Of a stretch of DNA of 64,000 bases, positions 33,912 to 42,717 are shown in pieces (positions within the stretch are counted from its first letter, which is position 1; each line of letters starts with the position of its first letter). The DNA is taken from assembly GCF_014205335.1 (NCBI RefSeq), contig NZ_JACHNH010000001.1, positions 3,776,501 through 3,840,500 of the forward strand. Direction: 5' to 3'. A program made the position numbers and the translations under genes. The DNA comes from Amorphoplanes digitatis (GTDB taxonomy: Bacteria; Actinomycetota; Actinomycetes; Mycobacteriales; Micromonosporaceae). A model generated the notes under the pieces. It saw nothing but the letters and a program-made list of their open reading frames with translations, did not search any database and was not told the DNA's origin.

Positions 33912-34729
33912 CCGAGGATCGGCCTCGGCAGCGCGGGCGGCTCCGGCCGAGCGCCCCACTCGCGCGGGTAGCCCAGCGAGACCTCCTCGAAGCGCACGCC
34001 GTCCTGCCAGGTGGTCCGGGGGATGTGCAGGTGGCCGTATACCGCGGCGGCGGCCCGGAAACGCAGGTGCCAGTCGGCGGTGCGCTCGGTGCCGCACCAC
34101 TGCGCGAACTCCGGGTACCAGAGGACCTCGGTCGGGTGCCGGTGCAGCGGCCAGTGCGAGACCAGCACGGTGGGCAGCGCCGGATCGATCGCGGCCAGCC
34201 GCCGCTCGGTCAGCGCGACGCGGTCCCAGCACCACGACTCCCGGTCCGGGTACGGGTCGGGATGCAGCAGCTGCTCGTCGGTGCAGACCACGCCGGTCCG
34301 GTACGCGTAGGCCAGCGACTCCTGCTTCGTGGTGGTGCCGGGCGCCCGGAACGAGTAGTCGTAGAGCAGGAACAGCGGCGCGACCGCCGCCGGGCCGCCC
34401 GCGCCGTGCCACACCGCGTAGTCGTCCTCGGGGGTGAGCACGTCGATCTCCCGGCACATCTCGACCAGCCGCTCGTAGCGCCGCACGCCGCGCAGCTGGA
34501 CGGGGTCGTCGCGGTGGGTCCACAGCTCGTGGTTGCCGGGCGCCCAGATCACCTTGGCGAACCGCTCGCGCAGCAGCCGCAGCGTCGCCTCGACGGACCC
34601 GAGCAGCTCGGCGACGTCACCGGCGACGATGAGCCAGTCGTCCGGCGAGCCGGGGCGCAGGCCGTCGACGATCCGCCGGTTCTCGGCGTAGGAGACGTGC
34701 AGGTCGCTGACCGCATAGAGAGTGGACAT
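33908..34729 (-). CDS. Metallophosphoesterase
   Basis: A 273-residue calcineurin-type phosphoesterase with the metal-binding motifs in order: YAVSDLHVSY (D-x-H), IVAGDVAE (GD), WAPGNHELW (GNHE), VLVSHWPLH and VYGHLHIPR (GH-x-H). There is no signal peptide, so it is cytoplasmic. The natural substrate cannot be predicted; phosphodiester or nucleotide substrates are likely. Confidence 0.85.
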   Translation of the reverse strand: MSTLYAVSDLHVSYAENRRIVDGLRPGSPDDWLIVAGDVAELLGSVEATLRLLRERFAKVIWAPGNHELWTHRDDPVQLRGVRRYERLVEMCREIDVLTPEDDYAVWHGAGGPAAVAPLFLLYDYSFRAPGTTTKQESLAYAYRTGVVCTDEQLLHPDPYPDRESWCWDRVALTERRLAAIDPALPTVLVSHWPLHRHPTEVLWYPEFAQWCGTERTADWHLRFRAAAAVYGHLHIPRTTWQDGVRFEEVSLGYPREWGARPEPPALPRPILG

Positions 34730-34812
34730 CGGTGACGAGCATGCCAGCCCGTGTCCGGCGCCGTGCCGGGCGCGCCCGGTCGTTACTATCTCCCGGGCGG
34801 AAGGTGGGAAAC

Positions 34813-35121
34813 GTGACGGAGGACCCGACGCGGTCGTTGCGGTGGTTCGGCGGGTTCGCCGTGCTGGTCTTCGGCATCGTGCCGGCGGTGATGCTCAGCA
34901 TGCTCGTCGCGCAGGGCCGCACGCCCGGCTCGGTCGGGGTCCTGCTCATCTTCGGCATCCCGCTCGTGCTGCTCGGCCTGTTCATCGCCGTCCTCGGCAT
35001 GCGGGGCGGCCCCGACCCGGAGCTGACCAGCCGCCGGATGCACCTCTCGATGGCGCTGGTCGCCGGCGCGGACGTGCTGATGCTCGGCGGAAACGCGATC
35101 ATCCGGATGATGGCGGAGTAA
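34813..35121 (+). CDS. Small three-segment membrane protein
   Basis: 102 residues: a polar N-terminus (TEDPTRSLRW), hydrophobic segments FGGFAVLVFGIVPAVMLSML, VGVLLIFGIPLVLLGLFIAVLGMRGG and MALVAGADVLMLGGNAII, and a very short tail. GTG 34813 is preferred (GGTGGG 4 nt upstream, GGAAGG a little further). An in-frame GTG lies at 34804 and the open frame extends to 34732. No known family. Confidence 0.6.
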   Translation: MTEDPTRSLRWFGGFAVLVFGIVPAVMLSMLVAQGRTPGSVGVLLIFGIPLVLLGLFIAVLGMRGGPDPELTSRRMHLSMALVAGADVLMLGGNAIIRMMAE

Positions 35122-35181
35122 CCGCGCCGGCGCCGCCGAAAAAATCTTGGTCCCCGCTGTCACGCCGAGGGGCTCCCCGAG

Positions 35182-35194
35182 ACCTAACTTAGGT
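35182..35194. promoter_or_regulatory. Perfect 13-bp palindrome upstream of the sigma factor operon
   Basis: ACCTAA and TTAGGT flank a single C, 28 bp before the GTG start of the sigma factor gene. The AT content and symmetry stand out in this GC-rich context. It resembles parts of actinobacterial iron-regulator boxes but has the half-sites in the opposite arrangement, so the regulator is unknown. Confidence 0.5.
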
Positions 35195-35222
35195 GGGAGT
35201 TCAACGGCGAACGGAGACACCG

Positions 35223-35825
35223 GTGGTCGAAGCGGGCGACGTGGACAAGTCGATCACGCCCGCCCCGCCCCCGGCGGTCATCGCGAATCCGCCGCCCGCC
35301 GCGGAGATCGAGGAGTTCTTCCGGCGTTACTGGGAGGGCCTCGTGCGCAGCCTGCTGCGCGAGGGCGCCAACCGCTGGGAGGCGCAGGACGCCGTCGCCG
35401 AGGCCATCCGTGAGGCGCTGCGCCGCTGGCCCGAGCTGACCCACCCGGTCGCCTGGGTGCGCACCGCGGCCCGGTCGCACTGGCTCAAGCAGCGCCGCGG
35501 TGCCGGGCAGGCGGACGCCGAGGTGCTGGTCGCCGACGTCGCCGAGCTCGGCGAGGCGCAGGCCGACCCCGACCTGGTCGCCTACGAGCTGGCGGAGTGG
35601 TTCGCCGGTGTGCTCGCCCAGCTGCCGCCCGCCCGGCGGGAGGCGCTCGAGCTGTCCGCGGAGGGGCTGACCCCGGCCGAGATCGCCGGTCTGGTCGGCA
35701 AGACGCCGGAGGCCGTCCGCACGGCGCTCAAGCTCGGCCGCCGCCAGGCCGTGGAGATGTGGCGGCAGGCGCCCGAGCAGCGCCAGCCGTCGCCGGCCGC
35801 GGAACCCGAGGCGGGGGAGCGCTGA
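35223..35825 (+). CDS. ECF-type RNA polymerase sigma factor
   Basis: A 200-residue protein with a sigma region 2-like N-terminal part (EEFFRRYWEGLVRSLLREGANRWEAQDAVAEAIREALRRWPEL, then WVRTAARSHWLKQRR). The region 4 helix-turn-helix is LPPARREALELSAEGLTPAEIAGLVGKTPEAVRTALKLGRRQ. GTG 35223 has GGAG 6-7 nt upstream. Its stop overlaps the ATG of the next gene (TGATG), so it is translationally coupled to a degenerate GGDEF-EAL protein. That link suggests control of, or by, that protein (inference). Confidence 0.82.
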   Translation: MVEAGDVDKSITPAPPPAVIANPPPAAEIEEFFRRYWEGLVRSLLREGANRWEAQDAVAEAIREALRRWPELTHPVAWVRTAARSHWLKQRRGAGQADAEVLVADVAELGEAQADPDLVAYELAEWFAGVLAQLPPARREALELSAEGLTPAEIAGLVGKTPEAVRTALKLGRRQAVEMWRQAPEQRQPSPAAEPEAGER

Positions 35826-37927
35826 TGACACACTCCGAACCGCGGCCCGGTCCGCACGACGACCCGTCCGACTCCGACGACCACACGCTGACCCACGCCA
35901 TGATGATCGCCGCGCTCAACCAGATTCTCTGGGAGTGCGGCTACGACCCGGTCGCCGAGGACAAGGTGGAGCCGCCCGCGTGGCCGGCCGGCACCCCCGC
36001 GGCGGACCGGCTGATCGAGGACGCCCGGCAGCGCGCCGACGGGATCGTTGCCGCGGCGCTCGAGACCGCGGTGCAGTACACCGACGCGGCCCTGGACCAG
36101 GCGGCCCAGATGGTGATCAGCGCACGGCGCGCGCTCCCGCCCGGCGCGGCCGCGCCGGTCGAGCTGGCCCCGATGCCCGCCGACGCGCCCGGCGGCAGCA
36201 CCGTCGGCGCCGCCTGGTTCGCGGCCGCCAAGGCGGCCGGCGTCTATCTGCCGATCGCCGATCAGGTGGCGGTGCGGACCCTCGACCTGTTCGCGGCCTG
36301 CCTGCACGACGCGGCACACGCCCGCCCGCCCGACCTGGAGGCCGCCTACCGGGTCGGCGTGGAGCTGGTCGCCCTCGGCGTCAGCCGCCACGAGGCCCTG
36401 CCCGCCACGATGGGCGTGGTCCTCGACCACGTCGGCGACGGCGAGGTCATCCGCCGCCCGGCCCGGCAGGTCGCCGGCGCGTTCGCCGCCGGCTTCGCCG
36501 CCGCGCTCCAGGCACGCACGCTGGCGCAGCAGGAGTCGCTGCACCGGGCCGCGCAGCGCGCCGCCCGCGAGTTCCAGGCCGCCCTCCAGGACAGCGAGGC
36601 CCGGTACCGCCGGCTCGCCTACTACGACCCGGTCACCGGCCTGGCCAACAAGACCCGCCTGGTGCAGCGGCTGCGGCAGGCCGCCAACGGCGGCGACCCG
36701 GGCCGGCACGTCGGGCTCTGCCTCGTCGACGTCGGCGGCCACCCGGCCGTCTGCGAGCAGTTCGGCGCCGGCGCCGGCGACCACGTCCTGACCGAGGTGG
36801 CCCGGCGGCTGCGCCAGGTCGCCCGGCACCCCGACTACCTGCTCGCCCGGCACGGCGGCCGCACCTTCGTGGTGCTGGTGCAGGACAGCGCCGGCCTCGC
36901 GCACCTCGCCGAGCTCGCCGAGCGCATCACCGCCGGGCTGGCCGAGCCGGCGTCGCTGCCCGGCACCGGCCTGACCGCGGCGCTGCGGGCCGCCGTCGGC
37001 GTCGTCGACGTGCCGACCGGCGGCCTCGACGTCGCCCGCGTGCTGGTGGACGCGGAGATCGCCCTGCGGCAGGCGCGGGCCGGCACGACCGGCTGGGCCA
37101 GCTACGACCCGCAGCCGGCGCGCCCCGGCCGGGCGCGGGCCGCGACAAGCGTCTCCGGCCTGGTCACCGGCCCGCCGTCGTACCAGCCGATCGTCGAGGT
37201 CGGCACCGGCCGGGTCGCCGGCCTGCACACCCGGACGGCCTGGCGGCACCCGCACCTGGGCGCCCTCGACCTGAGCCGGATCGGACAGCTCACCGGCGAC
37301 CGCGACACCATCACCCGGCTCGCCGGCAGCCTGCTCCGGCAGGCCTGCCGGTCGGCGATGAGCTGGGACGGCGGGAAGAAGGGCCCGTTCATCGGCCTCG
37401 ACCTGCCGGTGCACCAGATCGGCTACCCCGACATCGTCGAGCTGGTCCGCGAGGGGCTCACCGAGAGCGGACTGCCGCCGAAGCGGCTGCACCTGCACCT
37501 GTCCGGGCTCGACGCTGTGCCCGCCGGCACGCACAGCCACACCGTGCTGGCCGCGCTCGCCGCGCTGGGCGTGCGGCTGGTCCTCGACGACTTCGGCACG
37601 GGCAACAGCAGCATCGCCTACCTGCGGGACCTGCCGGTGCACGGCCTGCGCACCCCGGCATCGCTGCTGCGGGGCTCGCCGGGCGGCCTCGACGCCGACC
37701 GCGAGCTGCTCGGCGGCATGGCCCGGGTGGCGCACGCGCTCGGCCTGACCCTGACCGTGCACGGCGTCGACGACGAGCGCGGCGCCGCCGCGCTGACCGG
37801 AACGGGCTGCGACCGCGCGCAGGGCCTGCGCTTCGGTCCGCCGAGCACGCCGCACCAGGTGCCGGCGCTGCTGCGGCCGCCGCCGGTGAAGCTCGTCGTC
37901 GTACCGGACCGGCTGGTGGCGTCGTGA
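35825..37927 (+). CDS. Degenerate GGDEF-EAL protein, likely non-catalytic c-di-GMP or partner sensor
   Basis: 700 residues, no membrane segment. The N-terminal 260 residues are unassigned and helical, with a conserved-looking block about 125-225. The GGDEF-like domain (about 262-430) keeps RLAYYDPVTGLANKTRL, but the active-site loop reads HGGRTF (343-348) in place of GGDEF. The EAL-like domain (about 450-690) keeps YQPIVEVGTGRVAG and LDDFGTGNSS, but EAL is replaced by LHT (467-469) and the late VAEGVE-type motif reads VHGVDD. Both activities are probably lost, so a receptor or protein-interaction role is likely. It sits between an ECF sigma factor and a methyltransferase with overlapping codons on both sides. 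Confidence 0.8.
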   Translation: MTHSEPRPGPHDDPSDSDDHTLTHAMMIAALNQILWECGYDPVAEDKVEPPAWPAGTPAADRLIEDARQRADGIVAAALETAVQYTDAALDQAAQMVISARRALPPGAAAPVELAPMPADAPGGSTVGAAWFAAAKAAGVYLPIADQVAVRTLDLFAACLHDAAHARPPDLEAAYRVGVELVALGVSRHEALPATMGVVLDHVGDGEVIRRPARQVAGAFAAGFAAALQARTLAQQESLHRAAQRAAREFQAALQDSEARYRRLAYYDPVTGLANKTRLVQRLRQAANGGDPGRHVGLCLVDVGGHPAVCEQFGAGAGDHVLTEVARRLRQVARHPDYLLARHGGRTFVVLVQDSAGLAHLAELAERITAGLAEPASLPGTGLTAALRAAVGVVDVPTGGLDVARVLVDAEIALRQARAGTTGWASYDPQPARPGRARAATSVSGLVTGPPSYQPIVEVGTGRVAGLHTRTAWRHPHLGALDLSRIGQLTGDRDTITRLAGSLLRQACRSAMSWDGGKKGPFIGLDLPVHQIGYPDIVELVREGLTESGLPPKRLHLHLSGLDAVPAGTHSHTVLAALAALGVRLVLDDFGTGNSSIAYLRDLPVHGLRTPASLLRGSPGGLDADRELLGGMARVAHALGLTLTVHGVDDERGAAALTGTGCDRAQGLRFGPPSTPHQVPALLRPPPVKLVVVPDRLVAS

Positions 37928-38748
37928 CCGACCACAGTGGAGTAGGCTTCCCCGCCATGGTGAACGCGGACGCCGACTACTCCGGCCGGCCCAGCAGTGC
38001 CCGGATCTACGACGCCCTGCTCGGCGGCAACCACAACTTCGAGGTGGACCGCGAGGCCGCCAAGCGGCTGCTCTCGATGATCCCGGCAGCGGGCGAGATG
38101 GCCCGCGCCAACCGCGCGTTCCTCAACCGGGCCGTGCGGTTCCTGCTCGACGCCGGGGTGCGCCAGTTCCTCGACATCGGCAGCGGCATCCCGACGGTCG
38201 GCAACGTGCACGAGATCGCGCAGAGCCGGGAGCCCGGCGCCCGGGTGGTCTACGTCGACATCGACCCGGTCGCGGTCGCGCACGCCGGCGAGATCCTGCG
38301 CGACAATCCCCTCGCCACGGCAGTGCAGGCCGACATGCGTTTCCCGCAGGCGATCCTCGACCACGCGGAGGTGCGCAAGCTGATCGACCTGGACCGGCCG
38401 GTCGGGCTGCTGCTGGTGTCGATGCTGCACTTCGTGCCCGACGACGACGCGTTCGTGGCCGTCGACCGGCTGCGGGAGGCGCTGCCGGCCGGTTCCTACG
38501 TCGTGGTCTCGCACGGCGTCTCCGAGACACCCGCCGACGCGGCGGGCGAGGGCGTGGCGCAGCTCTACCAGCGTACGGACGTGTCGACGGCGACCGGCCG
38601 CAGCCGCGACCAGATCCTGCGCTTCTTCGGCGACGCGGAGCTGGTGCCGCCCGGCCTGGTCTGGGTGAACGAGTGGCCGGACGGCCCGCAGGACGACGCC
38701 GAACCATGCGACATGGCCGTGGTGGCCGCGATCGGCCGTAAGTCCTAG
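37924..38748 (+). CDS. SAM-dependent methyltransferase, PF04672 type
   Basis: A 274-residue paralogue of the methyltransferase at 4825-5622, with the family start SSARIYDALLGGNHNFEVDR, the SAM-binding FLDIGSGIPTVGN and VVYVDIDPVAV. The family's usual GGKDNF is GGNHNF here. GTG 37924 overlaps the stop of the preceding gene (GTGA), while ATG 37957 could be an internal alternative. Third gene of the sigma factor operon. A IS982-type remnant begins 30 bp downstream. Confidence 0.85.
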   Translation: MTDHSGVGFPAMVNADADYSGRPSSARIYDALLGGNHNFEVDREAAKRLLSMIPAAGEMARANRAFLNRAVRFLLDAGVRQFLDIGSGIPTVGNVHEIAQSREPGARVVYVDIDPVAVAHAGEILRDNPLATAVQADMRFPQAILDHAEVRKLIDLDRPVGLLLVSMLHFVPDDDAFVAVDRLREALPAGSYVVVSHGVSETPADAAGEGVAQLYQRTDVSTATGRSRDQILRFFGDAELVPPGLVWVNEWPDGPQDDAEPCDMAVVAAIGRKS

Positions 38749-38777
38749 ATCGTTGACCGGTAATTCTGGGCAGGTCA

Positions 38778-38999
38778 TCAATGGTCGTAGGCGATCAAGG
38801 AGCGTTTGACGGGTGCCTCGATGGTCCAGTTGTGCCAGATCGCGGCGTTGAGGGCGAGCAGGCGTTGCAGGACACGGGTCCATAGGCCGGCCGGTACCCG
38901 CCCGCCGTGTTGTTCCAGGCCGAGTTGGTTCTTCGACGTCCAGATGATCGCTTCGATGCGTTGGCGTAGCCAGTTCGGGAAGGGTGTCCAGGTCGGCGA
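38778..38999 (-). mobile_element. IS982-type transposase C-terminal remnant
   Basis: The minus strand encodes a stop-terminated fragment with WLRQRIEAIIWTSKNQLGLE, QHGGRVPAGLWTRVLQRLLA and LNAAIWHNWTIEAPVKRSLI, then AYDH and a stop. This is the conserved C-terminus of IS982-family transposases (RQRIES-type, QLGLEQHGGR, AAAVWHNW, KRSLIAYDH). Upstream the frame is stopped at 39000-39002. In the next frame REAYMIADLDTL resembles the usual N-terminus of these transposases, so an internally deleted copy is possible. Clear terminal inverted repeats were not found. The region 39000-39174 holds no gene. Confidence 0.75.
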
Positions 39000-39174
39000 T
39001 CATGTAGGCCTCACGGTCGACGTGTGTGGAAACGTCGATCCTGGACACCCTTCATCCGTCTGTCCCGCAACCACCGCGACGTGTCACACCGACCACATCA
39101 ACACCACCGGCGAATTCTGCGTTTGGCCTATCAATCGAGTACGCGGACGGTGTAGCAGTGGACCTCCCGGAGCA

Positions 39175-39924
39175 TCACGCATACTCCTGTTCCAGGATGG
39201 CCAGGTCGCGGTCGGCGAACTGCACGTGCTTCCACTCGTCGCTGAAGATGACTTGCAGGCACTTGACCGCCGTCCGTTCGGCGGGCGGCGGGCAGCCGAT
39301 CGCGTTGTTCGGCCCCCGCACGCGGTCCAGCTCCTCCTGCGTAACCTCGGCCAGATATGCGCGCAGATCGGCGATCCGCTCGGCGCGCACGGCGAGGATT
39401 TCGCCGAGGGTGGGCGCGGCCGACTCGTCGATGCCCAACTCGGCGCCATTGGTGGTAAACGATGCGGGCACACCGATCGGATGAAACGGGTTCGGGCGAA
39501 GGGCCGCCGCGTGGCCATACCACGCGTCCACGACGAAGATCGTGTGGCGCAGGGTTTGGGCAAGCGACCACTCGTCGTTCACTGATCTGTGGACGGCTTC
39601 CTCTGGCAGCACGCTTGCGCGTCGGAGCGTCGCTTGCCAAAGCTCCTCGATCACATCCACCGCGTCGCGCATCGTCTCGGGTGTGGTTGGCTGCAGTCGC
39701 AGCCGTTCGGGGTGCAGGCGATCCAGCTCGGCCTCGATCAATGGCATGACCTCCACGCCGTTGACGCGCAGGCCGTCGATCGCCCCGTCGATGTCTGCGT
39801 CCAACAGCAGCACGCCACGCATCCGGGCGCCGCTGAGATCCACCTCGCGGAAGGTCGCGCTGGCCATTGACAGGTCGATGAACTCCGCATCCTCGTAGTC
39901 GGGCTGCTGCACGAATCGCGTCAT
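39175..39924 (-). CDS. DinB-family protein with N-terminal pentapeptide-like segment
   Basis: A 249-residue protein. Residues about 10-50 carry a short pentapeptide-repeat-like stretch (AEFIDLSMASATFREVDLSGARMRGVLL). The rest is a DinB four-helix bundle (about 75-249) with metal-ligand-type His in LRHTIFVVDAWYG, plus a late DEWKHVQFADRDLAIL. DinB-like proteins bind a divalent metal; some are thiol-dependent transferases. Substrate unknown. ATG 39924. Confidence 0.8.
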   Translation of the reverse strand: MTRFVQQPDYEDAEFIDLSMASATFREVDLSGARMRGVLLLDADIDGAIDGLRVNGVEVMPLIEAELDRLHPERLRLQPTTPETMRDAVDVIEELWQATLRRASVLPEEAVHRSVNDEWSLAQTLRHTIFVVDAWYGHAAALRPNPFHPIGVPASFTTNGAELGIDESAAPTLGEILAVRAERIADLRAYLAEVTQEELDRVRGPNNAIGCPPPAERTAVKCLQVIFSDEWKHVQFADRDLAILEQEYA

Positions 39925-39964
39925 CGGCACATCGTAGGGGCCCGGTACGACAAGACCACCAAAT

Positions 39965-40774
39965 CTAGGGCCGGCGACTCGTCGACGGTGCGTCCGCCCA
40001 CCGCCGATCGGCGACCCGGGGCGCACCCACCCCCGTCGTCCGCAGGGCCGAGTAGGCCCGGGCCACCTCGGCCGGCACGTCCACGTGGGCGATGAAGCCC
40101 CGCCCCGCCGGCCCGTACCCGTCCCGGTCGTCGGTGAGCCGGGGAATCTCGCCCATCAGCAGGGAGACGTAGCGATCCACCGGCCACATTCCCGCGGGCG
40201 GCGACCGGAACCCGAGCTCACCGTCGATCAGCTCGACAGGCGTGCGGTGTGCGGCGAAGTTCACCACCCGCACGGCGGGCGCGAACAGGCGGAAGGCGGC
40301 ATCCATGCGCCGCTGCATCGAGGCATCCTGGATGATCAGGATCCGCCGATGCGGAACCCGCTCGGCGGCGAGCAGGGCCAGCGCGTGCCGTACGTTGCTG
40401 CCACAGTTCGTCGACTCGTGCTCGAGCAGGTCCGCCCGGATGCCGTGCCGCTCGCCGAGGTAGCGGTCGAAGAGGGCGGCCTCCGTCGCGCCGGCCACGT
40501 CGTCTCCGCCAAGATGGCGCCGCATCGCCGCGCGCAGTACGTCGGTGGAATGGCCTTGACCACCGACGATCAGGTAGCGGGCGGCGATGTCGTCCCTGAT
40601 CGCCTGTGCGAACAGGTCGCCGCCGGCCAGGATGCTGCCGCCGAACAGGACGGCGACGTCCACCCGGCCACCGGCGGCCTCCTCGACGGCGTCGCGGCCG
40701 AGCACCTCGACGTCGCGCTGGGCGCAGAATCCGACGAGGGTGTTCAGGTGCGCGACGACATCCGGCCCGGTCAC
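39965..40774 (-). CDS. YdcF/SanA-type DUF218 protein
   Basis: 269 residues, with the DUF218 pattern [38 protein letters not shown], the acidic/Asn motif [18 protein letters not shown] and [14 protein letters not shown]. Members such as YdcF bind S-adenosylmethionine, and SanA/ElyC act in envelope assembly. This one lacks a membrane anchor, so it is probably cytoplasmic, and its precise role is unknown. Confidence 0.75.
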   Translation of the reverse strand: MTGPDVVAHLNTLVGFCAQRDVEVLGRDAVEEAAGGRVDVAVLFGGSILAGGDLFAQAIRDDIAARYLIVGGQGHSTDVLRAAMRRHLGGDDVAGATEAALFDRYLGERHGIRADLLEHESTNCGSNVRHALALLAAERVPHRRILIIQDASMQRRMDAAFRLFAPAVRVVNFAAHRTPVELIDGELGFRSPPAGMWPVDRYVSLLMGEIPRLTDDRDGYGPAGRGFIAHVDVPAEVARAYSALRTTGVGAPRVADRRWADAPSTSRRP

Positions 40775-40796
40775 GGACCCGAGGGTAGCCGCGGGG

Positions 40797-41861
40797 TCAG
40801 TCCCCGGGCTCCAGCAGGTCGGCCTCGAGCAGCTCGCGGACCCGGGGGATCACCTCGGTGCCGTAGAGGCGGATCGCCGTCATCATCGCCTCGTGCGGCA
40901 GCGTGCCCGCCGAGTACTTGAGGTCGAAGCGCTGCGCGTCGAGCACGCCGAGGGTACGGGCGATCTTGCGGGCGACCGTCTCCGGCGAGCCGACGTGCCA
41001 GGCGCCGTCCGCGATGTCCGCCTCGAAGGCCTCGCGGGTCAGCGGCGGCCAGCCGCGCTCCGCGCCGATCCGCGTCATCGCCGCCCGCGCGTGCGGCCAC
41101 AGCGTCTCGATCGCCTCCTCGTCGGTGGCGGCGACGAAGCCCGGCGCGTGCACGGCGATCGGCAGCTGCTCGCGTTCGTACTGGTCCAGGGCCCGGTGGT
41201 ACAGCTCCACGTAGGGCGCGAAGCGGGCCGGGTCGCCGCCGATGACGGCAAGCACCAGCGGGAAGCCGTGGCGGGCCGCGCGGACCACCGACTCGGGGGT
41301 GCCGCCGACGCCGATCCAGGCGGGTATGCGGCCGGACTCGGTCTTCGGATAGACCTGCTGGTCGGTCAGCGGTGCCCGGACGGTGCCGAGCCAGGTCACC
41401 GCCTCCTCGGTGAGCAGCTCCGCCATCAGGCCCACCTTCTCCGCGAAGAGCCGGTCGTAGTCGGCGAGGTCGTAGCCGAACAGCGGGAACGACTCGGTGA
41501 AGGAGCCGCGGCCCAGGGTGAGCTCGGCCCGGCCCCGCGAGACCGCGTCGAGGGTGGCGAAGCGCTCGAAGACGCGGACCGGGTCGTCGGAGCTGAGGAC
41601 CGTCACGGCGGTGCCGAGCCGGATCCGCCGGGTGCGGCCGGCGATCGTGGCGAGCACGATCTCCGGCGCCGACACCGCGAAGTCGTCGCGGTGGTGCTCG
41701 CCGATGCCGAAGACGTCGACCCCGACCTCGTCGGCGAGCACGGCCTGCTCGACGACGTCGCGGATGACCTGCGCGTACGGCAGCGGCGCGCCGTCCGGCC
41801 CGGCGGTGACGTCGCCGAAGGTGTCCAGTCCGAATTCCACGGGCAGCATGCCGTCGATCAT
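40797..41861 (-). CDS. LLM-class flavin-dependent oxidoreductase
   Basis: A 354-residue bacterial luciferase-like barrel enzyme using FMN or F420. Visible are [82 protein letters not shown] split over the canonical beta strands, and [22 protein letters not shown] 41861 and ATG 41849 are both possible starts without a strong ribosome-binding site. Substrate unknown. It is divergent from the copper amine oxidase cluster across 96 bp. Confidence 0.88.
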   Translation of the reverse strand: MIDGMLPVEFGLDTFGDVTAGPDGAPLPYAQVIRDVVEQAVLADEVGVDVFGIGEHHRDDFAVSAPEIVLATIAGRTRRIRLGTAVTVLSSDDPVRVFERFATLDAVSRGRAELTLGRGSFTESFPLFGYDLADYDRLFAEKVGLMAELLTEEAVTWLGTVRAPLTDQQVYPKTESGRIPAWIGVGGTPESVVRAARHGFPLVLAVIGGDPARFAPYVELYHRALDQYEREQLPIAVHAPGFVAATDEEAIETLWPHARAAMTRIGAERGWPPLTREAFEADIADGAWHVGSPETVARKIARTLGVLDAQRFDLKYSAGTLPHEAMMTAIRLYGTEVIPRVRELLEADLLEPGD

Positions 41862-41957
41862 GCCGGGCCGCCGCCGCACCCTTTCGGGCGGCATCTTGTT
41901 TCGGCGCGAATCTGGGCATTGAATGGTAAGCGTCGGTATTGGTGCTTTATCGGACAA

Positions 41958-42704
41958 ATGGGCGGCGTCGTGGTAAAAAGATCGTCCTGGCGGCTGGTCG
42001 TCCCGGCGGCCACGGCACTGGCGGCGTTCGGCCTGGTCGAGTGGCAGGCGAACGCGGCGCCGCCGCTGCCCGGCACCCCGCCGGCCGCGGCGACCGCCGA
42101 GCCGGCCCGGGTATCCGACCCGAGCCCCCCGCCCGAGCCCGCCGCGGGTACGGGCGGCGACCCGCTCACCACCGGCGAACTCGCCCGGGCGCGCGCGGCC
42201 GCGCTGACGCCGAGGCTGGCGGCCGGTGCGCGGGATGTCACCGGCGCCGCCGGCCCCGAGTACCTGTCGGCCGAGACGGCGGCCGACGGCGCCACACGCC
42301 AGGCCGAGGTCTACTACTACGACTACCGGGCCGACCGGCTCGTCAAGCAGGTCGTCGACCTCGCCACCGGCAGGGTGACCGGCTCGTACTCGGCCACCGG
42401 GATGCAGCCGCCCGCCGCACGCCGCGAGGTCGACGCCGCGCTCGGCCTCCTGCTCGCCGGGCCGTTCGCCGCCGACCTGCGCGACGGCTACGCCGCGGCG
42501 ACCGGGCGCCCGTTCGCCGGCGCGGCCGACGTCGTCGTCACCGCGCACGTCTACCGTGCCCGCCCCGCCGACACCACCGGTGCCCGCGCGTGCGGCGTGC
42601 ACCGCTGCCTGCAACTCGTCGCGCAGGCGGGTGACGGCCCGTTCATCGACCTCGACCACCTCATCATCGACCTTTCCGGGCGCTCGATCGCCCGGCTGAG
42701 CTGA
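41958..42704 (+). CDS. Exported protein resembling the N2/N3 domains of copper amine oxidase
   Basis: 248 residues: a signal peptide (about 1-34), a Pro/Ala-rich linker, then about 190 residues that follow the order of copper amine oxidase N2 and N3 domains. An N2-like helix DPLTTGELARARAAAL leads to a strand pair AEVYYYDYRADRLVKQVVDL and ATGRVTGSYSATGMQPP, then EVDAALGLLLAG. An N3-like second half follows (ADVVVTAHVYRA, CLQLVAQAGDGPFIDLDHLIIDLSGR). The catalytic domain is absent and is encoded 13 bp downstream. ATG 41958; GTG 41970 is an alternative. I infer a separate subunit of a split amine oxidase. By itself it would be called hypothetical. Confidence 0.6.
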   Translation: MGGVVVKRSSWRLVVPAATALAAFGLVEWQANAAPPLPGTPPAAATAEPARVSDPSPPPEPAAGTGGDPLTTGELARARAAALTPRLAAGARDVTGAAGPEYLSAETAADGATRQAEVYYYDYRADRLVKQVVDLATGRVTGSYSATGMQPPAARREVDAALGLLLAGPFAADLRDGYAAATGRPFAGAADVVVTAHVYRARPADTTGARACGVHRCLQLVAQAGDGPFIDLDHLIIDLSGRSIARLS

Positions 42705-42717
42705 CGGGTACCCGGCG

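Noticed and set aside
35597..35824. N-terminal extension of the GGDEF-EAL frame over the sigma factor gene
   Set aside because: It overlaps the region 4 of the sigma factor in another frame; the ATG at 35825 overlapping the stop is the plausible start.
38757..39118. Similar sequences ACCGGTAATTCTG and ACCGGCGAATTCTG flanking the IS remnant as target duplications
   Set aside because: They are 13-14 bp, differ by an insertion and a substitution, and the true element ends are not identifiable, so the similarity may be chance.
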